Assembly: GCA_904501835.1 (NCBI GenBank)
Contig: CAJGBW010000052.1
Coordinates: forward strand, 1 to 11,062
DNA length: 11,062 nucleotides
DNA from: an uncultured Bacteroidales bacterium
GTDB taxonomy: Bacteria > Bacteroidota > Bacteroidia > Bacteroidales > UBA932
Reading direction: 5' to 3'
Positions within the stretch are counted from its first letter, which is position 1, and the number at the start of each line of letters is the position of its first letter. Shown here piece after piece: positions 1-6,723 of the stretch. Under the pieces are notes generated by a model. The model did no database searches. It saw nothing but the letters and a program-made list of their open reading frames with translations, and was not told where the DNA came from. The translations under genes and the position numbers were made by a program.

Positions 1-72
1 CAACTTAGATTGAAAAAACTCCAATTTAAATTACAGACTAATTTCGTAAATTATTTTACCTCGTTATCTATC

Positions 73-89
73 GAAAACATTATGTTTTC
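73..89. repeat. 17-bp near-palindrome in the leader
   Basis: Arms GAAAACAT (73-80) and ATGTTTTC (82-89) are perfect inverted repeats around one central base. The single-base centre makes an RNA hairpin unlikely, so a DNA-binding site for a dimeric regulator is the more natural reading. It lies about 70 bp downstream of the -7 box. The arms are AT-rich, and no known operator is recognised. Confidence 0.3.
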
Positions 90-157
90 TTCTCTTTCAA
101 TATTGTCAAGGAACTTAAATCCGCCTGAAAATCTATTCCGATTTCCCAAACGGGCTG

Positions 158-188
158 CAAAGATACGCAACTTTTTTAATTCTGCAAA
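158..188 (-). promoter_or_regulatory. Bacteroidales-type promoter facing left
   Basis: Read on the minus strand, TTTG (188-185) is followed after exactly 19 bp by TATCTTTG (165-158) and then CAGC. This fits the Bacteroides primary sigma factor consensus of a -33 TTTG and a -7 TAnnTTTG box. Transcription would start near position 150 and run left out of the window. It lies downstream of the GH89 terminator, so it serves a separate transcription unit that is not visible here. Confidence 0.7.
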
Positions 189-230
189 CTTTTTCTGCCT
201 TTTTCGACACTTTATAAACACTTTTTCTGC
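188..230. repeat. 11-bp direct repeat upstream of the promoter
   Basis: The sequence ACTTTTTCTGC occurs at 188-198 and again at 220-230, a 32-bp period or about three helical turns. The first copy touches the -33 box of the leftward promoter and the second lies further upstream of it. That arrangement suits an activator site, but the sequence is simple and pyrimidine-rich, so chance is a real alternative. Confidence 0.3.
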
Positions 231-240
231 AATCGGAGCT

Positions 241-278
241 AAAAAAACAACCGCATGCTGCGCGCAGCACACGGTTGT
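241..278 (-). terminator. Intrinsic terminator after the GH89 gene
   Basis: Read on the minus strand, ACAACCG pairs with CGGTTGT (seven pairs). Two G-U wobbles follow, then TGCTGC pairs with GCAGCA around a very small GC-rich loop, and a run of six to seven U follows at 246-241. On the plus strand the two wobbles would be C-A mismatches, so the hairpin is better formed in the leftward RNA. It begins 26 nt after the GH89 stop codon and ends the ettA-to-GH89 operon. Confidence 0.9.
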
Positions 279-304
279 ATCAAATAATGGTGTTATAAGA
301 CAGA

Positions 305-2491
305 CTAACGCACAGACCATTTCTGGTACAGTTCGCGGCTGATGTCGTAGCTATCACCCACCGGCTCGGAGATGTACTGCGTCTTCTCCATGGTCCAAGC
401 CCACTCTTCGTAGGAAGCCCACATCAAGAAAGAACGTTCGTTATACTCCTTATTATTCTCAAGAGAGGAAATGACGCGTTTGAAGAACTCGTGCCATACA
501 GGACGATAAACACCTTCAATCAAACCATTCCAGCAACGGTTGGCATAGTGTGAAAGATGACCACCCCATACCGTAATGATGCGACGGGCATCCTCCTCAT
601 AATAATTCTGCTCCGCCAGATTGGTTCCCCAACGGCGCGCCTCCTTATTCCATTTGCCCGCCAAGAAGTAATGGTGAGTCGATACCAGACGATTGACATC
701 GTCCAGCAACTCCTTCATCTCCTCTGAAAGGGCCACAACCGTTTTCAAATCCTTCTTCTCATAAGCCTCCAAAAGCTGGAAATAATCCTCATGGAAACGT
801 GTCTCCATATATTGACGACCCACATTCACACAATCGAAACGGAAAGAAGGCGTTTCTGACAAACGATTCTTGACAAACAACTGCCATACGTCCATCAAGT
901 CCTTATTATTATAAGGTATATCCTGTTTAACACCGAAGGGGAATCGACGCACACCCTTTGCAGAAATATAAGGAACAGAAGTCATCATCGTTCCATCATA
1001 TGAACGCGCCCCGGAGATATAAACTTTATCGCAGAGCGTTTCCCAGCCCTCGCGGAAGTCCTCATTTTCAACCCCGGCATGACGGTCAGCCACATTCTCT
1101 ATCCAATCTTCCAAATCTTCCTGCTTCTCCCATGCACGATCCAAAACATATTCGTACATAAAAGGACTCACGCTGAAACCCTCAAGCGTACAGCCAAATC
1201 CGGTAAAATTCTCACCTCCCTCTTCAAACACACGGTCGATGCGAGCGGCAACATCCTTGGTATTACCCGTGATATTTGTGGTACCACCGAAATTGCCCAA
1301 ATAAGACCAAATGTAGTCATGGCCAAAAAGACGCTCTGTCATCGGATAAATTTCCTTCATCTCGCAATAGTAGTCCAAAAGCAACATACGCCCCTGCGGG
1401 ACGGGCTCCAAATAAGCCTTGATAACATCGGGCGTCCACCATTTTCTATGGTGATAGAAAGTCCAGGCCATCTGCAACCAGATTGCATCGGGGTCAGATT
1501 TTACCAATGAATCCCAAGTGGCAGCCGTTACCTTTCTCAAATAGTCGGGCTCCCATGAAGGCGGAATGATTTCGTTGAACAAATCCAGACCATAGATATG
1601 AGAAGCCTGTCCGAAAAGTGCTTTTTGTTCGGTCAAGAAATCCTCTGCAATTTGCTGGAAAAGCGGCTCGACAGGATTGAGATACCAACAATTATATCGC
1701 TCGCCAAAATCCGCCCAGTTACTCAATTTGCGAATATCGGCATCGGGATAAATTTCCATCAATTGTTCGGGAACGTGGCCGGAAAAGGCACTCAAAATCG
1801 GAGAAATGCCCAAAGCGTTCTCACGAGCAATGATTTTTTTCTGCAATTCCACCTGGGCGTCAATCCAACTCTGGGGAAGCGGACCGCTCCACTCGTCAAT
1901 GTTCACCATGCGGTGCCATGCCAGGAATGAAGGACCGGTGAAATAAGCACGAATCTGTTCGTCAGTCATGCCGTGCTTGCGCCAAACACGCTGCCAAACA
2001 GCCTCCTGACCGGTATTGGCCAAAGCCATGGTTACACCATTGAGTGCCATCCAGTCAATCAAACGCTCCCACTGATTCCATTCCCACCAGTTCAAGGTAT
2101 ATCCGAAAGTACAATAATTCAAGAAGAAACGATTCTTACCCAAAGCTTTGCGAGAGACCACGCCATCCGTAGCAGGAAGCACGGCGGGCTGCGGAACCTC
2201 ATCTTCCACATACCAAGTCACCGTCGTCTTGCAGTATTCCTTCAAATAATTGTTCAAGCCGACAGCCATTGAGTTGGCGTTGTTGGCCGTAATACACAAA
2301 CGACCATCCTTGGCTTCAAAACGGTAGTAATCCCCCTCGGCCGGTTCGCAAACAAAATCAATATTCTGTGCCTGGGTAGGAAGAATACGACTTGCCAAGG
2401 CTTTGGCGGCTTCTACCTGCGGATCACACGGAGCGTTACAACATGCGCCCAGTGCAATAACCACTGTCAATAGGGTAAAAAATTTTTTCAT
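305..2491 (-). CDS. GH89 alpha-N-acetylglucosaminidase, lipoprotein
   Basis: A 728-residue glycoside hydrolase of family GH89 (NAGLU family). Enzymes of this family remove terminal alpha-linked N-acetylglucosamine, for example from heparan sulfate or gastric mucin glycans. The N-terminus is a signal peptide with a lipobox, LGAC, giving a lipidated Cys17; the residues after it are not the acidic surface-export type, so a periplasm-facing lipoprotein is likely. A small N-terminal domain (about 30-105) is followed by the catalytic barrel (about 118-455) and a helical C-terminal domain (about 460-728). GLDLFNE places the acid/base at Glu307, and GFGCTLEG places the nucleophile at Glu437. Their 130-residue spacing equals that of human NAGLU (Glu316 and Glu446, from memory). 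The gene is last in the operon, 16 nt after the preceding stop. No SusC/SusD genes or other glycosidases lie nearby, so the substrate cannot be read from context. Confidence 0.93.
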   Translation of the reverse strand: MKKFFTLLTVVIALGACCNAPCDPQVEAAKALASRILPTQAQNIDFVCEPAEGDYYRFEAKDGRLCITANNANSMAVGLNNYLKEYCKTTVTWYVEDEVPQPAVLPATDGVVSRKALGKNRFFLNYCTFGYTLNWWEWNQWERLIDWMALNGVTMALANTGQEAVWQRVWRKHGMTDEQIRAYFTGPSFLAWHRMVNIDEWSGPLPQSWIDAQVELQKKIIARENALGISPILSAFSGHVPEQLMEIYPDADIRKLSNWADFGERYNCWYLNPVEPLFQQIAEDFLTEQKALFGQASHIYGLDLFNEIIPPSWEPDYLRKVTAATWDSLVKSDPDAIWLQMAWTFYHHRKWWTPDVIKAYLEPVPQGRMLLLDYYCEMKEIYPMTERLFGHDYIWSYLGNFGGTTNITGNTKDVAARIDRVFEEGGENFTGFGCTLEGFSVSPFMYEYVLDRAWEKQEDLEDWIENVADRHAGVENEDFREGWETLCDKVYISGARSYDGTMMTSVPYISAKGVRRFPFGVKQDIPYNNKDLMDVWQLFVKNRLSETPSFRFDCVNVGRQYMETRFHEDYFQLLEAYEKKDLKTVVALSEEMKELLDDVNRLVSTHHYFLAGKWNKEARRWGTNLAEQNYYEEDARRIITVWGGHLSHYANRCWNGLIEGVYRPVWHEFFKRVISSLENNKEYNERSFLMWASYEEWAWTMEKTQYISEPVGDSYDISRELYQKWSVR

Positions 2492-2507
2492 ACCTATAAA
2501 TATAAGA

Positions 2508-2984
2508 TTATAATTCTGAGTTGAGTTTGTATTCCAAATGCATCACAAGACGAACCACGTCTTTACGTAGTCCCTCGATTTCAAAGCCACCAAAGTCCTG
2601 GGTAATGGTAATTCTATCTTCCAGCATCTTGGAAATACGATTGATTACGTTGCGATAACGGAAAGTCGCCCCGTTTACATCCACTTTTTCCAAACGATAG
2701 CCTCTTTGCTCCATCAGCTCGATGATTTCCGCCTTGCGTTCCTCCCAACTACCGGCAAGCATCAGTTTGCGTTTTTGGAAACCCACCAAAGGATAAATGG
2801 CAGAAATCACAGCCAGCATGGCCGCAATTTTCCACACGGACTTTGCTCCCTCATTAAACATCTGATTGATATCCCATTGAACCATATTGGCCAAAGAGAG
2901 GACATACAAGACAATCGTCAAAAATATTGCGCAGTAAATAAAGTATTTAATACTGCGAACAACATACTGCACGGCTTTTTTCAT
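2508..2984 (-). CDS. Small two-helix membrane protein of unknown function
   Basis: A 158-residue protein that I do not assign to a named family. Two hydrophobic segments (about 14-32 and 51-68) are joined by a short loop of about 18 residues. The N-terminus is basic (Lys2, Lys3, Arg10, Lys13) and a KRK cluster (71-73) follows the second helix, so by the positive-inside rule both ends should be cytoplasmic. The remaining 90 or so residues form a soluble, charged domain with a predicted helix (about 80-93) and alternating strand-like segments (98-112 and 124-137). There is no lipobox and no catalytic motif. The gene starts 2 nt after the thioesterase stop and ends 16 nt before the GH89 start, so it is probably cotranscribed and translationally coupled with its neighbours. 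Confidence 0.8.
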   Translation of the reverse strand: MKKAVQYVVRSIKYFIYCAIFLTIVLYVLSLANMVQWDINQMFNEGAKSVWKIAAMLAVISAIYPLVGFQKRKLMLAGSWEERKAEIIELMEQRGYRLEKVDVNGATFRYRNVINRISKMLEDRITITQDFGGFEIEGLRKDVVRLVMHLEYKLNSEL

Positions 2985-2986
2985 AT

Positions 2987-3394
2987 TTAATCAATTTGAA
3001 TCATTTGTTCTTTTCTATATCCCAATGCGCTCATGTGGGCCAGCAAATCTCCCGCCTCATTACAGAGTTCTACGGTACAGAAGGGCAATTTTTTATGGTC
3101 ACGGATCAGCCTTGCCTTCGCCACCAACTTCTCACCCAGACGAGCGGAACGCACAAATGTAATGCTGTTTTCCACGCCCAACGTCAAATTCCCGGAAGCA
3201 TTTAACACCGCCGCCAATGCCAGATCCGCCAGCGTAAACATCACGCCTCCCTGGCAAACGGAACCGCCGTTCAAATGATGCTCTTCCACAAGCAATTCCG
3301 CCTGCGCGAAATCAGCCTCAACACAGACCAGATGTGCGCCGATAAAATGAGCGAAACGATCTTCTTTGTTTAGAAAATCCTGCAATGCTTTCAT
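2987..3394 (-). CDS. PaaI-like hotdog-fold thioesterase
   Basis: A 135-residue single hotdog domain of the PaaI/YbgC-like acyl-CoA thioesterase superfamily, the usual length for the family. Such enzymes hydrolyse acyl- or aryl-CoA thioesters in the cytoplasm, normally as tetramers. The signature region is HHLNGGSVCQGGVMFTLAD (39-57): Asn42 and the Gly49-Gly50 turn are followed by the long helix that carries the conserved Asp57, the expected catalytic acid. The His usually found in the HGG turn is Gln48 here. Later strands fit the fold (SITFVRSARLGEKLVAKARL, 77-96). There is no signal peptide. The gene lies 12 nt after the cysteine-rich gene and 2 nt before the membrane-protein gene. The substrate is unknown, and the context does not point to phenylacetate degradation. 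Confidence 0.88.
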   Translation of the reverse strand: MKALQDFLNKEDRFAHFIGAHLVCVEADFAQAELLVEEHHLNGGSVCQGGVMFTLADLALAAVLNASGNLTLGVENSITFVRSARLGEKLVAKARLIRDHKKLPFCTVELCNEAGDLLAHMSALGYRKEQMIQID

Positions 3395-3406
3395 CCTACA
3401 CCCCTT

Positions 3407-3877
3407 CTAAAAATGAGTCAATAATTCCTTTGCTATAATTTCTGCGGCTTTCCCCACCTGCTCTTCACAAGGACGCTTGCCATAATAGGCCGCCGTACGT
3501 TCAGAGGGCATGGGAGATTCCACAGGGGAACTTTTCGCCATATTCAGCAAATCCCGACAGACAATGGAGCCATATTCCTCCTTAAAAGAAGCAGCCAAAC
3601 GCTGAACCAGCGCATAATTATCTTTCCGGCGCTGCATATCAGACGGTTCTACAGCCGGCAAGACACAACCTGCCACAAAGGTCATTCCACTCACACAGCC
3701 ACAAACCTCACGCAGGCGTCCAAAACCGCCCCCAAAACCTGACAACAAGGCAGCAACCTGATCCTCGGACATTTGGGCCACATCCGAAAATGCCATCGCA
3801 ACGGCCTGGGCACAGTTGTAACCGGCCTTAAAGTATTCTTTTGCCTGCTGTGCGCGTGCTGCTACATCGATATCCAT
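3407..3877 (-). CDS. C_GCAxxG_C_C family cysteine-rich protein
   Basis: A 156-residue protein of the C_GCAxxG_C_C family (putative redox-active protein). It has the conserved order of elements: YNCAQAV with Cys22, a glycine-rich stretch and REVCGCVSG (46-64) with Cys59 and Cys61, an extra Cys71, GSIVCRDLL with Cys107, and RPCEEQVGKAAEII with Cys137 near the end. The even distribution of cysteines suggests disulfide or metal/cluster chemistry, but the family's reaction is not established. No signal peptide or membrane segment is seen, so it should be cytoplasmic. Its ATG shares one base with the ettA stop codon (TAATG), which favours translation by termination and reinitiation. The thioesterase gene follows 12 nt later. 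Family membership is secure; the function is not known. Confidence 0.9.
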   Translation of the reverse strand: MDIDVAARAQQAKEYFKAGYNCAQAVAMAFSDVAQMSEDQVAALLSGFGGGFGRLREVCGCVSGMTFVAGCVLPAVEPSDMQRRKDNYALVQRLAASFKEEYGSIVCRDLLNMAKSSPVESPMPSERTAAYYGKRPCEEQVGKAAEIIAKELLTHF

Positions 3878-5559
3878 TATTCCTCCATCAACTTCTTATA
3901 TTTGAAACGTTTAGGCTCCGCATCAGCCCCCAAACGCATCTTCTTGTTCTGCTCATATTCAGAATAGGTACCCTCAAAGAAATAGACCTGAGAATCGCCC
4001 TCAAACGCCAGAATATGGGTACAAATTCTATCCAAGAACCAACGGTCGTGAGAAATAATCACGGCGCAACCCGCAAAACGCTCCAGACCTTCCTCCAAAG
4101 CACGGATCGTATTTACATCCACGTCATTGGTCGGCTCGTCCAGCAACAAAACATTACCCTCATCCTTGAGCGTCAAAGCCAGGTGAAGACGATTACGCTC
4201 ACCACCGGAAAGAATGCCACATTCCTTCTCCTGGTCAGCTCCCGAGAAATTAAAGCGGGACACATAAGCCCTGGCATTGATTTCCTTGTTGCCTAATTTC
4301 ACAAACTCGGAGTTCTCCGCAATGGTTTCATAGACCGTTTTTTCCGGATCGATACTACGGTGCTGCTGATCCACATAGGCCAATTTCACCGTTTCGCCAA
4401 TTTCGATATTTCCGCTATCGGGCTGTTCCAAGCCCATGATGAGACGGAAGAGAGTCGTTTTACCCGCACCGTTAGGACCAATCACGCCCACGATACCCGC
4501 AGGAGGCAATACGAATGAAAGATTTTCATACAACATTTTTTCGCCATAACTCTTCGAAACTCCGTTGAAAGAAATGACTTTATTACCCAAACGAGGGCCG
4601 TTGGGAATATAGATTTCCAAATTCGCCTCTTTCTGAACAGCATCTTCGTTCGCCAATTTCTCATAAGCGCCCAAACGTGCCTTGCTCTTTGCTTGTCTGG
4701 CTTTCGGCGCCATACGCACCCACTCCAACTCACGTTCGAGGGTCTTACGACGCTTGCTCTCCTGTTTTTCTTCCATCTGAAGACGTTTGGATTTCTGATC
4801 CAACCACGAAGAATAATTACCTTTCCAAGGAATACCCTCACCTCTATCCAACTCTAAAATCCAACCGGCTACATTGTCCAAGAAATAACGGTCGTGGGTC
4901 ACCGCAATCACGGTACCCTTGTATTGCTGAAGATGCGCTTCTAGCCACTGAATACTCTCTGTATCAAGGTGGTTGGTCGGCTCATCGAGCAAAAGCACAT
5001 CGGGCTGACGCAGCAAAAGACGACACAAAGCCACACGTCTGCGTTCACCTCCACTCAAAGTCGAAACCAGCGCTTCGGAAGGAGGACATTGCAAGGCGTC
5101 CATAGCACGCTCCAATTTGGCATCGAGTTCCCATCCGCCGCATTGCTCGATTTTCTCGGTCAAATCGCCCTGACGCTCAATCAGCGCATTCATTTCATCA
5201 TCAGACATAGGTTCGCAGAACTTCATGCTGATTTCGTTGTATTCATTCAACAAATCAACCACTTCCTGCACACCCTCCTGCACGACTTCCAAAACAGTCT
5301 TGTCCGGATCCATCTGGGGCTCCTGCTCCAAATAACCCACACTATAACCCGGAGCCCATACCACTTCGCCTTTATACGATTTTTCAATGCCCGCGATAAT
5401 CTTCATCAAGGTAGATTTACCCGAACCGTTCAAACCGATAATACCGATTTTTGCTCCGTAAAAGAAGGACAGATAAATATCCTTCAAAATCACTCTATTA
5501 TTGTGGGGAAGCACTTTGCCCACCCCATTCATGGAAAAAATAATTTTCTCGTCTGCCAT
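3877..5559 (-). CDS. ettA: Energy-dependent translational throttle protein EttA (ABC-F ATPase)
   Basis: A 560-residue ABC-F protein with two ATPase domains and no membrane segments. EttA binds the ribosomal E site and regulates the first elongation steps according to the ATP/ADP ratio. Domain 1 has Walker A GLNGSGKST (42-50), signature LSGGE (168-172) and Walker B ending in DEPTNHLD (192-199). Domain 2 has GPNGAGKTT (361-369), LSGGE (450-454) and DEPTNDVD (474-481). The catalytic glutamates are Glu193 and Glu475, each five later than the E. coli pair Glu188/Glu470 as I recall it. An arm insertion (about 95-140) and a charged interdomain linker rich in Lys, Arg and Glu (about 241-320) are present, as in EttA rather than in drug-resistance ABC-F proteins. 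It is the first gene of a five-gene operon. The start has no Shine-Dalgarno sequence, as is usual in Bacteroidales. Confidence 0.95.
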   Translation of the reverse strand: MADEKIIFSMNGVGKVLPHNNRVILKDIYLSFFYGAKIGIIGLNGSGKSTLMKIIAGIEKSYKGEVVWAPGYSVGYLEQEPQMDPDKTVLEVVQEGVQEVVDLLNEYNEISMKFCEPMSDDEMNALIERQGDLTEKIEQCGGWELDAKLERAMDALQCPPSEALVSTLSGGERRRVALCRLLLRQPDVLLLDEPTNHLDTESIQWLEAHLQQYKGTVIAVTHDRYFLDNVAGWILELDRGEGIPWKGNYSSWLDQKSKRLQMEEKQESKRRKTLERELEWVRMAPKARQAKSKARLGAYEKLANEDAVQKEANLEIYIPNGPRLGNKVISFNGVSKSYGEKMLYENLSFVLPPAGIVGVIGPNGAGKTTLFRLIMGLEQPDSGNIEIGETVKLAYVDQQHRSIDPEKTVYETIAENSEFVKLGNKEINARAYVSRFNFSGADQEKECGILSGGERNRLHLALTLKDEGNVLLLDEPTNDVDVNTIRALEEGLERFAGCAVIISHDRWFLDRICTHILAFEGDSQVYFFEGTYSEYEQNKKMRLGADAEPKRFKYKKLMEE

Positions 5560-5581
5560 ATCTTATATAATCTATTAACTA

Positions 5582-5613
5582 CAAAGATAATAATTATTTA
5601 TTTTTTGAGCGAA
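5582..5613 (-). promoter_or_regulatory. Probable promoter of the ettA operon
   Basis: On the minus strand a perfect -7 box, TATCTTTG, lies at 5589-5582, 22 nt before the ettA ATG. Twenty bases upstream is TTCG (5613-5610), one mismatch from the -33 TTTG. The -33 side overlaps the last codons of the regulator gene. No terminator separates that gene from ettA, so some readthrough from the regulator may add to expression. Confidence 0.55.
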
Positions 5614-6655
5614 TATAGTCACACCATTCCTTGGGATTTTCACCCACCTCCAGATGAAAGGCCGTAGCAAAAGTTGCCTTGTTCTTGAAACCCGACATCA
5701 TATAAAGTTGCGTCACTTTCAAAGAGCGATTTGACTTGAAAAGCTCCTGCGCGTGGAGAACACGATAATGATTCACAAACTTCTTGAAATTGAGATTGGA
5801 ATAATGTTTTATCGCACGGCCTAGATAAACTTTATTAGTATAAAGAGCGTGGGCAACCTCTTTTTCCGAAAGTTCGGGATTGAGATAGGGCTTTTCATTT
5901 TCAAAATACTGACACAGACGCTCATAGATTTTTCGACTGCCCTTATCACTTTCCATCCCGGAAAGAATCCCCGCCCCAAAATTTCTCAATATATTATCTT
6001 TCAATGTTTTAGATATTTTAGAATGAAATAGAATCGGACTACCGGAAACCGAAAGAACAGAGAGAAAGGATACATAAAAAGTGAAGAGGGCTAAAGCCAG
6101 AATCGAAAGAGAAGCATAGTGAAAACTATAGAACAAGCATGAAAAACAAAACAGGAGGAGCGAGAAGAATTTCAAGAGTTGCAGTTCAAAGGCCATCGTT
6201 ACCAGAGAAACGGAGAGACTGTGTACGCGATGACTCACAAAATACAACACCCAGAACAACTCCACAAAAGAGAAAATCAGCAGAAAAAGAAAGTCAACTC
6301 CAATTTTATACAGATTGGAAGACAGATAAAGGGAGAGAAATGCCCAAAGGACAAAAATCGGCAGCAACAGCCAAATGAACAAAGATTCGTTCCTCAACTC
6401 ATCCACACGCACCCAGAGAAAGACATTGCCCGTCGCAAGCAACAAAGACAAATGTTCCACCCTATTGGCACCCAAGAAAACAAAACTCATCGACAAGATG
6501 CAAGCCATCAGTAAGACATACAACTTCTCACGCGGGAAACGATAACAAAGTTGGGGATTCCTGCGATAGTAAAGAATGAGCAACATTAAGGATGCCAACA
6601 AAGAAAAAACGAAAAAACAGCACGATATCAGCTCCGGTAAATAGAGTTTTTCCAT
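5594..6655 (-). CDS. Membrane-anchored AraC-family transcriptional regulator
   Basis: A 353-residue protein read from the ATG at 6655. The first 205 or so residues carry about six or seven hydrophobic segments (roughly 8-30, 44-62, 68-82, 92-112, 120-140, 159-178 and 180-202). A linker is followed by an AraC/XylS-type double helix-turn-helix domain (about 245-351). The first recognition unit lies around ELSEKEVAHALYTNKVYLGR, and the second ends in SGFKNKATFATAFHLEVGENPKEW, the typical AraC C-terminal pattern. The layout suggests a sensor in the inner membrane that acts directly on DNA; the signal and target genes are unknown. A longer frame opens at 6718, but its extra 21 codons would run through the leuS terminator hairpin, so the ATG just after the hairpin is preferred. 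ettA begins 34 nt downstream. Confidence 0.85.
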   Translation of the reverse strand: MEKLYLPELISCCFFVFSLLASLMLLILYYRRNPQLCYRFPREKLYVLLMACILSMSFVFLGANRVEHLSLLLATGNVFLWVRVDELRNESLFIWLLLPIFVLWAFLSLYLSSNLYKIGVDFLFLLIFSFVELFWVLYFVSHRVHSLSVSLVTMAFELQLLKFFSLLLFCFSCLFYSFHYASLSILALALFTFYVSFLSVLSVSGSPILFHSKISKTLKDNILRNFGAGILSGMESDKGSRKIYERLCQYFENEKPYLNPELSEKEVAHALYTNKVYLGRAIKHYSNLNFKKFVNHYRVLHAQELFKSNRSLKVTQLYMMSGFKNKATFATAFHLEVGENPKEWCDYIRSKNK

Positions 6656-6668
6656 GTTTTTTTGCTGA

Positions 6669-6676
6669 CAAAAATA
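6669..6676 (-). promoter_or_regulatory. Possible -7 box of the AraC-type regulator gene
   Basis: On the minus strand, TATTTTTG fits TAnnTTTG and lies 13 nt before the preferred ATG at 6655. The transcript would have a very short leader. The expected -33 position falls in the terminator loop and reads TTTT, so only the -7 box supports this. It also coincides with the U-rich tail of the terminator, which could produce the match by chance. Confidence 0.3.
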
Positions 6677-6682
6677 GAAAGA

Positions 6683-6715
6683 AATAGACCGCTGAAAAAT
6701 CTTCAGCGGCCTATT
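6683..6715 (-). terminator. Intrinsic terminator after leuS
   Basis: A 14-position stem (6683-6696 with 6702-6715) has one mismatch and a five-base loop. The inner eight pairs, CCGCTGAA with TTCAGCGG, are perfect. In the leftward RNA the hairpin is followed by a pyrimidine-rich, U-dominated tail (TTCTTTCTATTTTTG, 6683-6669). The lone mismatch (A-C on the plus strand) becomes a G-U wobble in the leftward RNA, so the stem is continuous in that direction. It starts about 66 nt after the leuS stop. Confidence 0.8.
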
Positions 6716-6723
6716 CAAAAAAG

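Larger units (their letters stand above)
1..240. other. AT-rich non-coding leader/regulatory region
   Basis: This stretch lies beyond the terminator of the GH89 gene and holds no convincing gene. The open frames here, one on each strand, both run across the GH89 terminator hairpin and resemble no known protein. What it does hold is a leftward promoter (158-188), an 11-bp direct repeat upstream of it (188-198 and 220-230) and a near-palindrome (73-89). The likely reading is the promoter and long 5' leader of a minus-strand gene whose start lies left of the window. A nine-codon frame (ATG at 80-78, stop at 53-51, peptide MFSIDNEVK) follows the promoter, but nothing shows that it is translated. 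Confidence 0.55.

Noticed and set aside
185..230. Tandem-repeat or CRISPR-like reading of the pyrimidine-rich repeats
   Set aside because: There are only two exact copies of a simple 11-bp unit, so it was kept only as a weak regulatory candidate.
10..342. Small frames on both strands in the left-edge region (110 and 89 codons)
   Set aside because: Both run through the GH89 terminator hairpin, and the minus frame also spans the leftward promoter; neither resembles a protein family.
3877..5559. Antibiotic-resistance ABC-F protein (Msr/Lsa/Vga type)
   Set aside because: The length, arm region, DEPTNHLD/DEPTNDVD motifs and catalytic Glu positions all fit EttA, a housekeeping member.
4969..5667. 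A 232-codon plus-strand frame opposite ettA
   Set aside because: It mirrors the ettA sequence, crosses the ettA promoter and regulator stop, and shows no domain.
6656..6718. N-terminal extension of the AraC-type regulator
   Set aside because: It would be encoded by the leuS terminator hairpin, so the ATG at 6655 was preferred.
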